Positions 28,231 through 40,345 of a DNA stretch of 64,000 nt are shown piece after piece. Below the pieces are notes generated by a model. It had not been told where the DNA came from. It searched no databases and saw only the letters and a list, made by a program, of their open reading frames with translations. This DNA comes from Xestospongia muta (lineage: Eukaryota > Porifera > Demospongiae > Haplosclerida > Petrosiidae): positions 5,709,876 to 5,773,875 of the forward strand of contig OY848918.1 of the NCBI GenBank assembly GCA_963693285.1, written 5' to 3'. The position numbers and the translations under genes are program-made. The number at the start of each line of letters is the position of its first letter. The stretch's first letter is position 1.

Positions 28231-29567
28231 CAACTGTACTTACGACCGCCACCATCATCACAACTGATTGTTGTTTCTAACCCCCACTTTCTGTGACCTG
28301 TGTTATAGTAAGTGTCGATTCAACTCTCGGTAGTGGGATCGCCCCGTCACCATAGCTCGTGGACCGTCTGTACAAAAAGTCAAAAAAGGTCGATCTATTT
28401 CAATTAAAGAAGATTAGTTTCTCTTCATAGCTACCTTATCCAAGTCACACTTCAGCTGTTTCGTTTATCAAGAGAATACCAAAGGAAAAGTGAGTTGTTT
28501 TTCCAAACTGTCTTGTTTGTGTAGCTGTGTCTATACCAGCTGCAATTAATATTATAGATGAGCCCCATTGATTATTAATGTGTCTTTTGTCATGACATTT
28601 GTGTAACATTATATAGTCTAGAAATTTGACCATATCAAAGCACTATAATGTACTATTGTTCAGTATGAAAGCCAACTCTCATTGCCTAAAAAGTAACGAT
28701 GCTCTTTAGTTTATTCATTGTCCTAAGCAGCTGGTAATTCATGGCTTGATAAACTCGACTTACCAATGAATATAGCCCCTAATCATACCATTGGGAGTTA
28801 GTTTAGAGGTGTAACTTAACAGGAATGGGTGTATAGCTGTGAACAGAATATGATACCTGTTGAAATGTAGTTTGCAAATACCAATTTTCACCAAGAGGCA
28901 ATGTTCAATAACAGAGTTGTCTTGTAGTAGTAGCAACAAACAACACTGTTTTGGTGTGTGGTGACTGAGTGATATTATAGACTATATTTGATTTAAAAAG
29001 GTGCAATTTTTTCATCAGAACAGCTGGGCTCCTTAGCAAGTGTGCACTGTATTATGATGCAATAGTGAATTCTAGCTATTTTCCTTATGTTGAGTTGACA
29101 CAGGTAGTGTCAGTGTTATTGTAATAACACAGCTGCTCTCATTTTATTTGCCACTTTCTCTCCCCAGAATTATTCCGTTCTTATTTTGTCAAGTAACATA
29201 TAATCCATACCCTTTTAACTTGTCCTGACATTCCACACACCTGCGTATCATTACATTCTGTCTCTGCCTTATATAATCTGGGTTGTTATTAGTCTGGTTG
29301 TTAAGTGGCCAAATGGACAAAAAATGAAGGTGTTTGGTTTAGGTTAAGTATGCCTGCCTTAATTGGTTTTTGTGGAGTTTCGCTTGTACAAACTTTGGTT
29401 ACTAGTGGTTTCTATGGATAACTCATATGCGTATTATATGGTATTATGTAGTAATGTTGCTTAAACAATATTTACTGTAGTAACCTATCCCTTTTAGTAA
29501 TAGGTATTATTGTAGGAAGTATTTAATCTCTCTCTCTCTCTTTCTCTTTCTCTCTCCCTCCCTCCAG
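28231..29567. other. Gap between TAF7 promoter and membrane-protein gene
   Basis: No gene is recognised here. It may contain the missing 5' exon(s) of the membrane protein whose first clear exon begins at 29568. A CT-rich tract (29527-29566) leads into that acceptor. Confidence 0.4.
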
Positions 29568-32500
29568 TGGGTGACTGTAAACTTGGCTTGATTTTAGGAG
29601 CCACATCTCTTGGATTGATAGTTATCTGTTGTTGTCTATTTGGCATTCTTGTCATTTATCTCACTCGCAAGATTAAGAAACTAGGTACTTTACCTCAACA
29701 CTATTATGTTACATGATTCAATTCTCTGTATAACAACAGTTTGTAATGATCTCAATATACTAGTGATATCACAATGAATAGACTAGCTACACTACAGCAT
29801 ATGTAGTCCAACTGAATTAAGTTGAATGTGTTATTGATCAGTTATTGTGTTAGTAACTTGTAGTTATTATAACTTGCTTTTGTTATCGTAAGTATATTTT
29901 TGTACATTCCACTAATTTAATTACCCGTTTTAATTTTGGGGTGTTTAGAGAAAGCAGTACAAGGTCGCTATCGCAAGGAACGTCGTTTGAGAGAAGAGGA
30001 AGAACAAAGAAACAAAAATGGCTTTGCCATGAGGTAAATGGATAGAGAGATGTATTAGTGAGTGGATGGGCAAATATGTGTACTGATAGTCTGTGTTATC
30101 TATAGTCGTATCTAATGATTGGTATTTTAACATTAAAAGTGTCAAGTAAAAACATAGCTCAGATTGATGTAGTAGATCACACAGGCTTGTTAAGATAACT
30201 ACCGTTTGTACAACTACACACAGTTACCGATATCTTATTGAATTACTTCAGTAATTTGACAGATTGCAGGCTTGGGAATTTGTCAGTATGTGTGGGTGTT
30301 GATGACTTAGTATATTATCACTGTGCTACACAAACAGTGAAATTGATTGCATTATACAATCAATGTATGATCAAAGAGTGTATTTGTTTAAGATGTTCTG
30401 TATACTAACTGTCACAGCGTTTAGTTGACAGCGGATTTGTTGAAAACAGGTTTTATTATTTTGTGTTCAGTGGTTAATTTACTTATGACAAATTACTTAT
30501 GGCAAAACTTTGTCGTGTTTCATTAAATTCCAGCTGGCTAACAGATGATCCTTAAAAGACAACACAACAGTATTGTATTACTGCTAACATTGAAGCATTA
30601 GTTGTTTGGTCATGCCGACATTGACTTTATACTAATTGTTATGCTTGTATGTTAATTAAAGCGACAGCTAATTCTCATGTACTTCTACATTCTGTGAAAA
30701 GTTGATCCAAATAAACAAGTCTGTGTCTACTGCAGGCAGTGTAAAGTTAACAAGTGCAAAGCTAACAGTGACGGGTATTGTCTCTGACAAATATTCACTG
30801 TATCTTGTGTTGACTATAAATTTCATTGTGAATTAGTAAGGAGACTTGAAATATTTGTCATCATTACACTGTGACAAATGACCGCTATTGGTCACACAGA
30901 TGTAAAGGTATATCTTCTGTTGTTCCTATTGTCTGCATTGCTGTCTAGAGTTTAATAGGATTGTGCGGACAATTGTACATATTATAATGTAGCCATATGT
31001 AGAGATGTAGATATGCAGAAATTTCTCCCAACGAGAGTTCACATAGTTTTGGGTATTACCCTGTCTTCGTCCCTAGTAATTAGTATACGTCAATTGATTA
31101 TTTGTGTTAAATATAGTAGTCTGGCTTCTTACTACTGACATTGTATGTGTGCAATGAATCGTTTCTGAGTAATATTCGTGAAAGATTGATCTTGATAAGT
31201 AAACATGATGTGTTTATATTTTAATGATAGTCAACTCTGACATGCTTTACAAATATCATAAAATATATTTTCAGTTTGGGAGCAAAGTCCTTGTATTTTC
31301 CTTTGTTGTTGCAGAGCATACAGTGATACAGTTTGTTCTAACACAATGCATAACATATTTTATACACCTACTCATTGTATCAGCTGGTAAATCCAAATAT
31401 GGAATTGTTGCTCTCACACATTCAGGTAAACCACCTTTTGTCTGGGGGTATGTTTTGATAGGCCCTATCTTTGTTATTTTAGCATTGTTTTTTTGAGGTG
31501 ATGATCAATGTATTTGGAAAGCAATTTTAGCTAATTGTTCTTTTGAATCAAAATTAATTTTTTATGGTTGCTCACAGCTTATCTAAATAAGGTTGACTAT
31601 TAGACAAACTTCTATTGATAACCTCCAACTCTTACCAAGAAAAACAATTTTAGCTAGCTAGTTAACGTAACCTGATCTTTATCTCTGGTGTCTCTTTGTG
31701 GTCAAACCAGTTTAGCTAGTAGAGTAATGATAGTCAAACGGGTTATGTACACTGCTGGGCAGATCTATAGAGATAACACTACGTTATTGTATGTACCCGA
31801 CCTAGACAGATCGTCAGACTGTGCGTGCCTGAGCCTGCCTGAGTCAAGCTATACTTTGTTAAAGAGTAAATGATGTGTGTAATAGTGTTACATAATTTCC
31901 TAATATATTGGTGTTAATTATGTGCGTGCATTTTTATTGGATGTCTCAGCAAGTTGTCTGTGTTGTAGTTAGTTAGAGTCATATTTGACAGTAATACGAT
32001 CATCTTAGTTGCGTGTCATTGGTTGGATTTTATTGCAGGGACATCCTCTTTTTGCTTAAAAGAGAACCTCCATTATATTTGGTTACGTATTCTGTGAAAC
32101 TAATGTATAATTTGTTCACTTACATACATAATTTGTAAATGTACACATGTAATTTGTACATTCTTTCATTTTTGCTGATTGTTGTGTTTTCCCAACGGGG
32201 CGATTACACTGTCACACTTGTTGTTGTTATATGTATTATTAATACATGTTATTACATGTATAATATCGTGTAGTTGATTTAATTATAACATGTGATGTCT
32301 ACACATGTTATACATGTGTCGTCAGTTTATTAAGTTATTGAGCTATTTATGGGACTAGTTTAAACATCAAAAGAATGCCAAGTTACAAACTAGAATGTGT
32401 CTGTTGTTTTTTATTCAGAGAAGCTGTAGATTACAAAGGCTCACACAGTACACATGTTACTGTTATTTAATATGTAAATATTATCACGGATTACTTAGAG

Positions 32501-33806
32501 CCTTAATTGTCAATTACAGAGGTAGCTGTTTTTCTAAGATTTATTCTATTATAATATGACATTTAGAAACTTTGAGATAAAAGGAGTGTAAATATTACAG
32601 TGAGAGGTGGTTACTTTTTACAGTGGCCATGTTATGGAGGCTCATTGTATAGTGCTTAGACTAGAGTCTATGCTCATTAGTGTAATATCCATATATGTTT
32701 TGTCTTGAGACTAACAAGTTATTCTTCTTTGTTCCTCCAGTGACCTCACTCCTACTGACATTACAACCTCCGAGATACCAATTCCCAACACAATTCGTGC
32801 CACCAATATGACTTATAATCCATCATCAGCCAATGAAAGAAACCATCACTCTTACGAGAACACAGAGATCTCCCAGAACCCAGCAGAAAAATCTGAGTCT
32901 AACAAAGCTCAGTCTGATATTAGTCAGTACAGTGATGTTCCAGCACCCTTACCAGGGTTTTTACGTAATGAAGAAATGTTGGTGGCCCCTACAGTTAGTG
33001 AGGACGTCATAACAGCTGCTCAACTTGAGGAGTCGCTCTGTAAAGTGGAAGTGAAAAGTGCAATGGTGACTAAACCCTCCCTCACATCTAAAATTTCCCT
33101 CCCAACAGATGACTATGTGGATCCTCAGGATGCTAAGAATATAATGGCAGCAAAACGTGAACATGAGAAAATGGAAAAAAAGGTCTCACAGGGTAATTCT
33201 GATGGCAAACCATCTCCTGAATTGATACATAATGTCTCTCGTAATGATCGAGAGGACTACACTGAGGTGTCTGATGCTCTTCCCCAGGGTGCTTTTGCAA
33301 AAATTGACCCAAAGGCGATGTTATACAGTGGAGACTATCGTAATCGTACCACCTCTGACACGAGCCCAATGTTAAGTTCTCGCAGTGCTGAGAGCGGGAA
33401 GGCCTCAAACCCAAGCCCTAAAATTGAGAAGAAGTCTAATTCTCTACGTGGGGATAGATCTAAACATGCTAAAACTACCAAAGTAACCACACCTGTTAGG
33501 CGACGTAGCACCCTTCAACAAAAGGAGCTGGTCTGTTTTGATCCAAATACTGCTGGATTCAAACTGGCTGCTAAACGCACCAATTCTGATGGTACTCCAG
33601 TGCCAACTAGTGAAAAAAGTGACTCTCAGCATAACAGCCCTATGAGTGACCCAGGTCAAGAGTTTGACAAAGGATTTATCCAAGGAGGAGCCCATGTTTA
33701 CGCAGCCGTTGATTTGACAGCAAAGTGCCGTCCAGACGATGACATTCTTCGTCGAGAGGGAGTAGGAGTTCCAGAACATTACAAAGCACCTGTCCCTTGC
33801 AATTAG
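29568..33806 (+). CDS. Single-pass membrane protein with long tyrosine-bearing tail
   Basis: Three coding exons are clear: 29568-29684, 29949-30033 and 32741-33806; their phases join correctly (stop TAG 33804-33806). The first encodes GDCKLGLILGATSLGLIV and more, a hydrophobic Cys-rich helix followed by RKIKK. The second is basic and coiled (RYRKERRLREEEEQR). The third gives 354 residues of hydrophilic tail with tyrosines in SYENTEI (a YxN motif), DDYVDPQ, DYTEVSDAL and VYAAVDL. The first exon begins TG GGT in frame, so an upstream exon ending in A would create a split ATG; otherwise an ectodomain is encoded further upstream. The 2.7-kb intron (30034-32740) is unusually long here. It could be a signalling adaptor or receptor; family not recognised. 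Confidence 0.65.
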
Positions 33807-35145
33807 GAAAGTTTGTTTGGCTCCCCTCAGTACAATTGCCATATTACTTTACAGCTACCTTCTGGTATGCTTTTGTTTTCCTTACCAAGCATTAGTGTTT
33901 GACATTTTCCCCTTCAATATTTTTACATTTATCTTTCCCTCCCTGTCCCCCTTCAGTGAAATTTAACTCATTTCTTATTTATATCACCATGCCATATTCA
34001 TCATTTATTATTGCACTAATTGATTAGTAAAAATTCTGAATTTTCTCAGAAATTTTCCCTCCCTCACTGACTATTTTTTTAATAGTCTTTTCCACTCTAT
34101 TAATCACTCTCCATCTTCCCTTGCCCAATCCGTTTTTTTGATGTTTCACTAGTTCATTTTACACCTTTTTTCAATTCACAGATAACTGGTCTTTGTAATA
34201 TATCTTTGTTATGTTAATACATCATTTTCGATGTGTGTGTGTGTCTTTATCTCAATATTCCGGTCTATATTTGTCATTTATATCGTCATTTATTATTAAG
34301 TTATGTTCACTTCCATTTTCAGGAGGGGTACATAATTAATTTATATCTCATCATTATAATAATTTATATCATATATTGCTGTGTTTTCATTTAGCAATAT
34401 TGTTATTGTAATATTTGAGTTGCCTATTTTGTTTTAAAAAAGAGCATCTTGAAAAAACTTTGTTGAATTTTGAACGTCATTTAATTCCATTTGCCAGCTT
34501 TCTCAACATGAATTATACTATTTGGAGTGCACTAGTACACACGTTAGCCACATTCCCAGACTGTTGGGTATAGGAACGTAATTCTGTGAGTTAAGACTAT
34601 ACATTGATCCATTCTACTCTGTCATGTATGATAAGCATACAAGATTAGCATTGATGAAGGTAGACGAGATGCTTGAATGTATTATTACCCATCTAAAGCA
34701 CAAACAATAGTCTTTATTAGACAGGTATAGAACTACCTACATGTAGTGATGGCAGCAGTTTTATTCTTTAGTTAAGCCCACGATAACTCCAAAACTAGGT
34801 TTAGTTTTACTACACAGAGAGTTACGACTTTACACAAGGTATCTGGTTTTGAAGTCTTATTTCAAGCACTTTAATAATAAAAACAGTAATTCTTAAGAGC
34901 TTGGAAAGTATACTCCCTTAGAGACAGTAAAATTGGAATGTTTCAAAAATAGAGAATACGATTAATACAGTCACTTTTGTAAGGAATATGACCAGAGAGA
35001 AGAGCAAGGTTTGTGAAATTAGAATTAATAGTAGTTTATCAATACTAATTTATTTCTTATAAAACAACACACAATATTACATATAATATTTTTATAATAA
35101 CAAATTTAGCAATAATCAAAAATCGCTATCATCTAGTGACATACT
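33807..35145. other. Intergenic, converging 3' ends
   Basis: AT-rich sequence with pyrimidine tracts between the membrane-protein stop and the COMMD8 stop. It presumably holds both 3' UTRs. No other feature is seen. Confidence 0.5.
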
Positions 35146-36095
35146 TTAAGTTCGAAGTTGTAAAACTACTTTATTAGCTGCATCTAATGATGACACCAGC
35201 TTGCCAAGTTCATCTTGTGATAATTCTATGTTCTCTGTCCTCTTCTTACCGCCCTCGTCCAAATGAAAATTCATGGATAACAAAGGTTCCTGTACAGATC
35301 CCAACTTATCGCTAGCAAGGACCAACTAATGGAGGAAAGTAATATTTTCCACAGAATATTCTTGTTGTGACTTGCCTTTACTGTCCAGTCGTAGTCTTCA
35401 AGAGAAGAATGAGAGAGGGAGGATGTGTCCTGAACCAGCTGCTCTCTTATCTCATCTCGTCTCACCCATATACACTCAGCTATGACTCCGCCCAGTTCTT
35501 GAGAAACATTAAGTTTTGTTAGGGTCTCTGTTAACTAGAAAATGTAATAGGTTGTATAACACATTATACATGTCACTATTTTTAGACATTGCATTATGAC
35601 ATGTTATAAATGTTGCTTGTTACTATTTTTAGACGTAGCTTGCATATTTAGGCATAATGATCAGTTTAATGATGTAATGAGGTTATATGAAGAAGCTACC
35701 CATATAGTAAATTATACTAATAGTAGGAGGAGGATTTTAAAGGGTCTGTTTGGTAATACCTTCTTTTGTTCCATTCCTTCTCTTGACACTTTCTTCACTA
35801 AGTCTCCCAGTGTTGTCTTGAGTTGTGAGTACTCTGAGAGAGATAACTTGGGTGCATAGTCCTCATAATGGACACCTTCTTTCTCGCAAATATTGTTAAT
35901 TACCCCATGAATGAACTACAGAGGATAGAAAAAGGAGGTGTGGCATCTTGTATTAAAGCTGGTATTAGTAAATCATTGTACAAATCTCTCCATACATTAT
36001 CAACTGTTACTTTTATCAAATCTATAATCTATGCTCTGATTTACCTTCTTAGTATCCTCTGTCTCCAATTTTTGCAGCGCTTCCAAACTAGCCAT
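35146..36095 (-). CDS. COMMD8: COMM domain-containing protein 8
   Basis: Four exons, all phase 0: 36095-36045 (17 codons), 35915-35760 (52), 35534-35376 (53) and 35325-35146 (59 plus stop), giving 181 residues; human COMMD8 is 183. The N-terminal helical part is followed by the C-terminal COMM domain starting at EDYDWTVK|LVLASDK and ending SSLDAANKVVLQLRT, very close to the vertebrate COMMD8 ending I recall. COMMD proteins form the Commander complex (with CCDC22 and CCDC93), which works with retriever in endosomal recycling. The third intron has a GC donor (GTAAAG|GCAAGT); using the upstream GT would delete two conserved residues. Intact. Confidence 0.92.
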
Positions 36096-36701
36096 TAGCA
36101 GGAGAAAGGTGAGCAATAAATTTTAACCCTTTTGTGCTGTATTAATTTAGGTATACGTTCACGTGATATACATACGCTTATCCTGCACGTGTTTATTACT
36201 TAGAAGACAAAGAAATACTTCTCAGGGCAGTTACTTTAGTCTATTTGTATAGATAAGCGTATTTTTATTAATAATTATCTTTAATATAACTAACGTTCAC
36301 ACTGGAATACATAAATTTTATGAAAAATGACTAAGTGACAATTTTCTAATACACGAACAATAGCAATTATCCAAAATTTTAACCCCTTCCTTTAATTTTA
36401 TTTCACGTGAACAGAAGTTGCTCGTTGTGTGTTGAAAAAAACTTTTGTTGGTTTCACAATTTTCATTTGATGACACTTTCCTTTAATTGTTAAAGCCTTT
36501 TTAGATGGATACTGTGTGATAGTTTTAATGACTGTGATTGCTGTTTGAAGTTGCTTATTAGCTGTAGATATTGCATGATTGAAGTTTTTACAGTGTACAC
36601 TTAATAATTCTAGTTCATAAAGTTTGCTGATAAAGAATATTTTGTTGACATTATAGTGCTGCTAACATCTTGTCATAAGGATATGTTGATATAATAGGAG
36701 T
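36096..36701. other. AT-rich spacer left of the hAT element
   Basis: No gene is seen. A short stretch near 36405-36425 (cagaagttgc...cgttgtg) resembles 40869-40890 on the other side of the inserted segment. The last five bases (GGAGT, 36697-36701) are part of the target duplication discussed under the element. Confidence 0.4.
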
Positions 36702-37147
36702 CATAGGTGGATAAGGCACTTATATTTTGGGGGGCTCACACCATAACTATGTGATGAATATGCAGACACGAATGTACCCATAATGCAGAAAGTATGTTTG
36801 ATATAATCACAATCAGTATTACCAACATTAATTTAAAATGTACCAAAGTATTTCCTTTACTCATCATTTACCATAACAAATTCCTTAGCTATTTCAACAA
36901 GATCACACTTATTAGTTATGCATTTGTGTACATGAAGGACCAGACAATTGTTAAGTCGTTTTTCCGTCATTGTGGCCTGCAAACACGTCAAAACTTTTGA
37001 CAGTTTCATCAACACCAATAAGATTAACTTAGATTCTTTTTGTGGGGTAAGTAGCAAGCAATAAAAATTTAGGGGGGGGGCTGAGCCCATTCTTTCTAAA
37101 TATTGGGGGGCTCTAGCCCCTCCAGTCCCCCCCTTCAGCCTCCTATG
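36702..37147 (-). mobile_element. hAT-derived non-autonomous element, copy 1
   Basis: This 446-bp element has ends CATAGG...CCTATG. The right end is G/C-rich with runs of C and G around ctctagcccc, as in many hAT termini. On the minus strand (37005-36860) it retains a reading frame with the hAT dimerisation signature (LTCLQATMTEKRLNNCLVL, then CDLVEIAKEFV), the C terminus of a hAT transposase. The rest of the transposase is missing. A near-identical copy lies at 39899-40345 in the same orientation. Confidence 0.8.
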
Positions 37148-37156
37148 CATACTAAG

Positions 37157-37862
37157 TTAAGGAGAATATGGTCCAACATCAGGTACTGATGATCTCAACT
37201 TTAACTTAACTAGAAGCAATGCAACTTGAGCTTTGACTTTTGTAAAGAAAGATGGAGTAAAATCATCTGAGTCATCTCCTAGTAACGGTCTAGTCTCTGG
37301 GTTTGTGGAGTTCCATTTGGAATCAATTTTACTGTACCCTTCTTTTGAAGCTGGCGGATGGCGATAGAGAATATAATGTTGTGTCATAAAAAGAAGATCA
37401 AAACATATGGAAAAGGTGCCTAGACCAAATTTAGTAGGATCTCCAAAAATAGACTTCCAGTCATCTGAATGGATGGATAAAAGGATGAGGATGGATACAC
37501 AGAAGATATTAATGGATAGATAGACCAATAAGATAGACAAATAGTTACCATAGTTACAAGAGATAAGAAACATTTGTAAGATACTCAATGTTCCACCAGT
37601 AAAATCCAATAGTACATTGCCTATGCTCCATTCAACAGTACTTTTATGCCGAATGTTCATGTACGCCTACACAAATAATGACAGTTTATTACTAGTTATT
37701 AATATTACATGTACCTGTGGTACATATTTGATCAATGTTACAGCAAGTTTGACATAGGAAACAAAATAAAGAAAGTCTAGCCATTCCAATTTGTGTCCCA
37801 CCGACACAAATAACAAGATTATCATAAACGACCACAAAATGGTTAAAATGCTCTTCTCAAAT
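37157..37862 (-). pseudogene. CTNS: Cystinosin, 5'-truncated fragment (last three exons)
   Basis: Exons 37862-37715 (EWLDFLYFVSYVKLAVTLIK), 37665-37549 ([20 protein letters not shown]) and 37464-37157 join in frame. They encode the second PQ-loop (VPQAYMN...STVEWSIGN), DFTGG and [10 protein letters not shown], strongly like vertebrate cystinosin, the lysosomal cystine/proton exporter. The C-terminal extension is longer than in the human protein and carries an acidic [10 protein letters not shown] stretch before a basic segment; ERPLL-like motifs sort lysosomal proteins. These exons are undamaged, but everything upstream (signal peptide, luminal domain, first PQ-loop) is missing. DNAI3-derived sequence begins within a few bases of the first exon. 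The stop codon lies 10 bp from the hAT element. Most likely a captured fragment; upstream exons elsewhere cannot be excluded. Confidence 0.75.
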
Positions 37863-37869
37863 CTAGAAA

Positions 37870-38693
37870 CTCTACTGTGACGTTGACAGGAGGGACATGG
37901 TCACTCACTTGACCAGGTCCTTATAATTAGAGTCATTTGATGTAATTATAACATCATTATTATAGAGGTATTTTTTATCTGCAAACAAAATGGGAATATT
38001 GACGTCTGGGATCTCATGGATAGGTAATGAATAAATACATTTATTATTACATGTATTCAAACATTCTCTAGATCTCATGTACCATCATTGGCCCAAAATA
38101 TTTCCTCTCTCTCAATCACTTCTATTATCCCATGGTGTCTCTCTAGTAAGCTGTACTAACTCTATTTGTTAGCTCTTAAGTGTTGGAGGTCGTCAATCAA
38201 TGTTAGCAGTGGGTGACAGTGGTGGCACAATACATATATTAGAAGTGCAATGGAGTCTATGTCATCCCTCCAGCAATGAGGTAGAGATATAGTGTTTAAA
38301 TTAGAGATTATTCTCTCTCTCTCTAGTTGTCCATTATGGAGTCATTCTTTGAGAGAGAAGTTAAGTGATTAGAATTTGTTGCTGAAAGAAATTGTATGCG
38401 TAGTGAAGAGAAGAAATTACTGGATGAAGCTAAAGCAATATCTGCTACAGAGGTTATATTAGTCAATGAAGTATAATTATTATGTGATAATTATAGGAGA
38501 CACCTCAACAGAGCAAAAATAGTGGTTGGGAAGAGAAAGCTAAATTAGTGAGTTTGGGTCTGAAAATATAAGTATGAGTCCATTTCTATTGCTTTGGTAG
38601 GAATACAATGATTATCTCAAGTTAGAGGATACTCTTTTAATAGAACTAGGAATCAAACAGCAACAGCAACAACAAGACAGTTTAATAGTTTAA
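37870..38693 (+). pseudogene. DNAI3: Dynein intermediate chain DNAI3/WDR63, broken 3' fragment
   Basis: Exons encode the last WD repeats and C terminus of a WDR63-like axonemal dynein intermediate chain: GGTWSLT, VFFICKQNGNIDVWDLMDRS, RSHVPSLAQNIS, SMLAVGDSGGTIHILEVQWS, then an acidic/coiled end with a Gln run (stop 38691-38693). It is damaged: in-frame TGA at 37910-37912, in-frame TGA at 38366-38368 (both where Arg is expected), and no splice choice at about 38154-38182 that keeps the frame between neighbouring exons. All upstream exons are missing. The family assignment rests on remembered WDR63 sequence. Confidence 0.75.
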
Positions 38694-39898
38694 CAATTAT
38701 ATTTATTACTCAAGTTATTGCAAAGAAAATATTTTAGAATTGTTGACACATATTCTGCATATGACACTTTGTAAATAATTTATTGCTCCTAGACCTGCCA
38801 GCCCAACATTTTACTTTCTTAAAAAAGGTGTAGTTGTGTTGCTCATATGATCCAACTGACTCACCTCCTGAACATCCTTACTGACTATTCTTTAATACTC
38901 TTAAAATAGATTTATAAATAGATAATTAGATTTGTTTATAATTAAATAGAATTATAATTTCAAAAAAAAAAAACCTGTGTGTTGCCCAAACGATCTTTCG
39001 TGACTCATTTCCCACGCAGGCTTCCACTTAGGCTCCAGGATTCCCTGCTATTGCTAGCTAGGACCGCCACCTGGCTTGGTAACCCTCGTCCGAAGACGAG
39101 GTAATCCTGGCTGGAACATCGCCCTAACTTCAAACCAGCCGTACTGGGTTTCGAGCTTCGGGAAAATCATCATCATTACTAAACCGGGACTACAATACAC
39201 CAGACCTCGTCACGTTTAAAGGGAGACTACCAGCCGTATCCTAGTCCGCCTTTCGGATACTCCGAGGAGTATGCTGGTAACCATCTCAGAGGTCATGATG
39301 CATTGCAGACGCTGGCCCACAACACACTGGCAACCAAGACTGTTTTGGTTTCCTTTTATATGTACTTACGATTTTGTGTTCATGCTCTTGTGGGGCGCGA
39401 CAGTGTGCGCTTATGAATCTCATTAACGATTGCTATGAATATGATTATCGCGGTATAAAAAACTAAACCTATGTTTTAAACAAACTAGGACAACACTGCT
39501 ATTACATTCATTTTTATCACTGTTAAATTTTATAGACACCACAACAAAAGAAACAATCTTATAAACATTAAGTTAAAATTATTTTAAATCACACATAGTT
39601 AATTGTGTATTTATATTAGATCATATGATATGCTATCACTTTCATAATGGTTCAAAAAGACACACTCTATATATCATCTAACTTTTATGGATGCTTTGTG
39701 ATCTTCAATATCTTGACCATGAATAATAAGTTTATGACACTACGACTGAATGTGTTAAGACACTGGTACAAACTGTGGTGATCTTACTAGTGAATTTATT
39801 TATTATAATAAAAATAATTATTTATTGTTTATAAAAGGACTATATTTCTATGAAAGTGTATTCCTCATTAATAAAATCATCAATATTATTTAGCATAC
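38694..39898. other. Right part of captured segment with a G/C-richer block
   Basis: After the DNAI3 fragment comes AT-rich DNA, a run of A (about 38961-38972), and a G/C-richer block (about 38974-39370) unlike its surroundings. The block contains a 7-bp perfect stem that on the minus strand reads CCTCGTC-TTCG-GACGAGG, the very stable C(UUCG)G tetraloop type. It may be a retroposed RNA or SINE-like unit. No coding feature. Confidence 0.45.
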
Positions 39899-40345
39899 CA
39901 TAGGCGGATGAGGCACTTACATTTTGGAGGGGACTCACACCATAACTATGTGATGAATATGCAGACACAAATGTACCCATAATGCAGAAAATATGTTTGA
40001 TATAATCACAATCAGTATTACCAACATTAATTTAAAATGTACCAAAGTATTTCCTTTACTCATCATTTACCATAACAAATTCCTTAGCTATTTCAACAAG
40101 ATCACACTTATTAGTTATGCATTTGTGTACATGAAGGACCAGACAATTGTTAAGCCATTTTTCCGTCATTGTGGCCTGCAAACACGTCAAAACGTTTGAC
40201 AGTTTCATCAACACCAATAAGATTAACTTAGATTCTTTTTGTGGGGTAAGTAGCAAGCAATAAAATTTGGGGGGGGCTGAGCTCCCTCTTTTTAAATATT
40301 TGGTGGGCTCTAGCCCCTCCAGCCCCACCCCTTCAGCCTCCTATG
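39899..40345 (-). mobile_element. hAT-derived non-autonomous element, copy 2
   Basis: This 447-bp element is nearly identical to 36702-37147 and in the same orientation, with the same CATAGG/CCTATG ends and the same minus-strand hAT dimerisation remnant (KLSNVLTCLQATMTEKWLNN). It is flanked by CATAC on the left (39894-39898) and GGAGT on the right (40346-40350). Confidence 0.8.

Noticed and set aside
36857..37150. Functional transposase gene in the hAT elements
   Set aside because: Only the C-terminal dimerisation part is left; the catalytic region is missing in both copies.
37909..37978. Additional upstream cystinosin exon on the minus strand
   Set aside because: A frame exists, but the same bases contain DNAI3-like coding on the plus strand and the residues do not resemble cystinosin.
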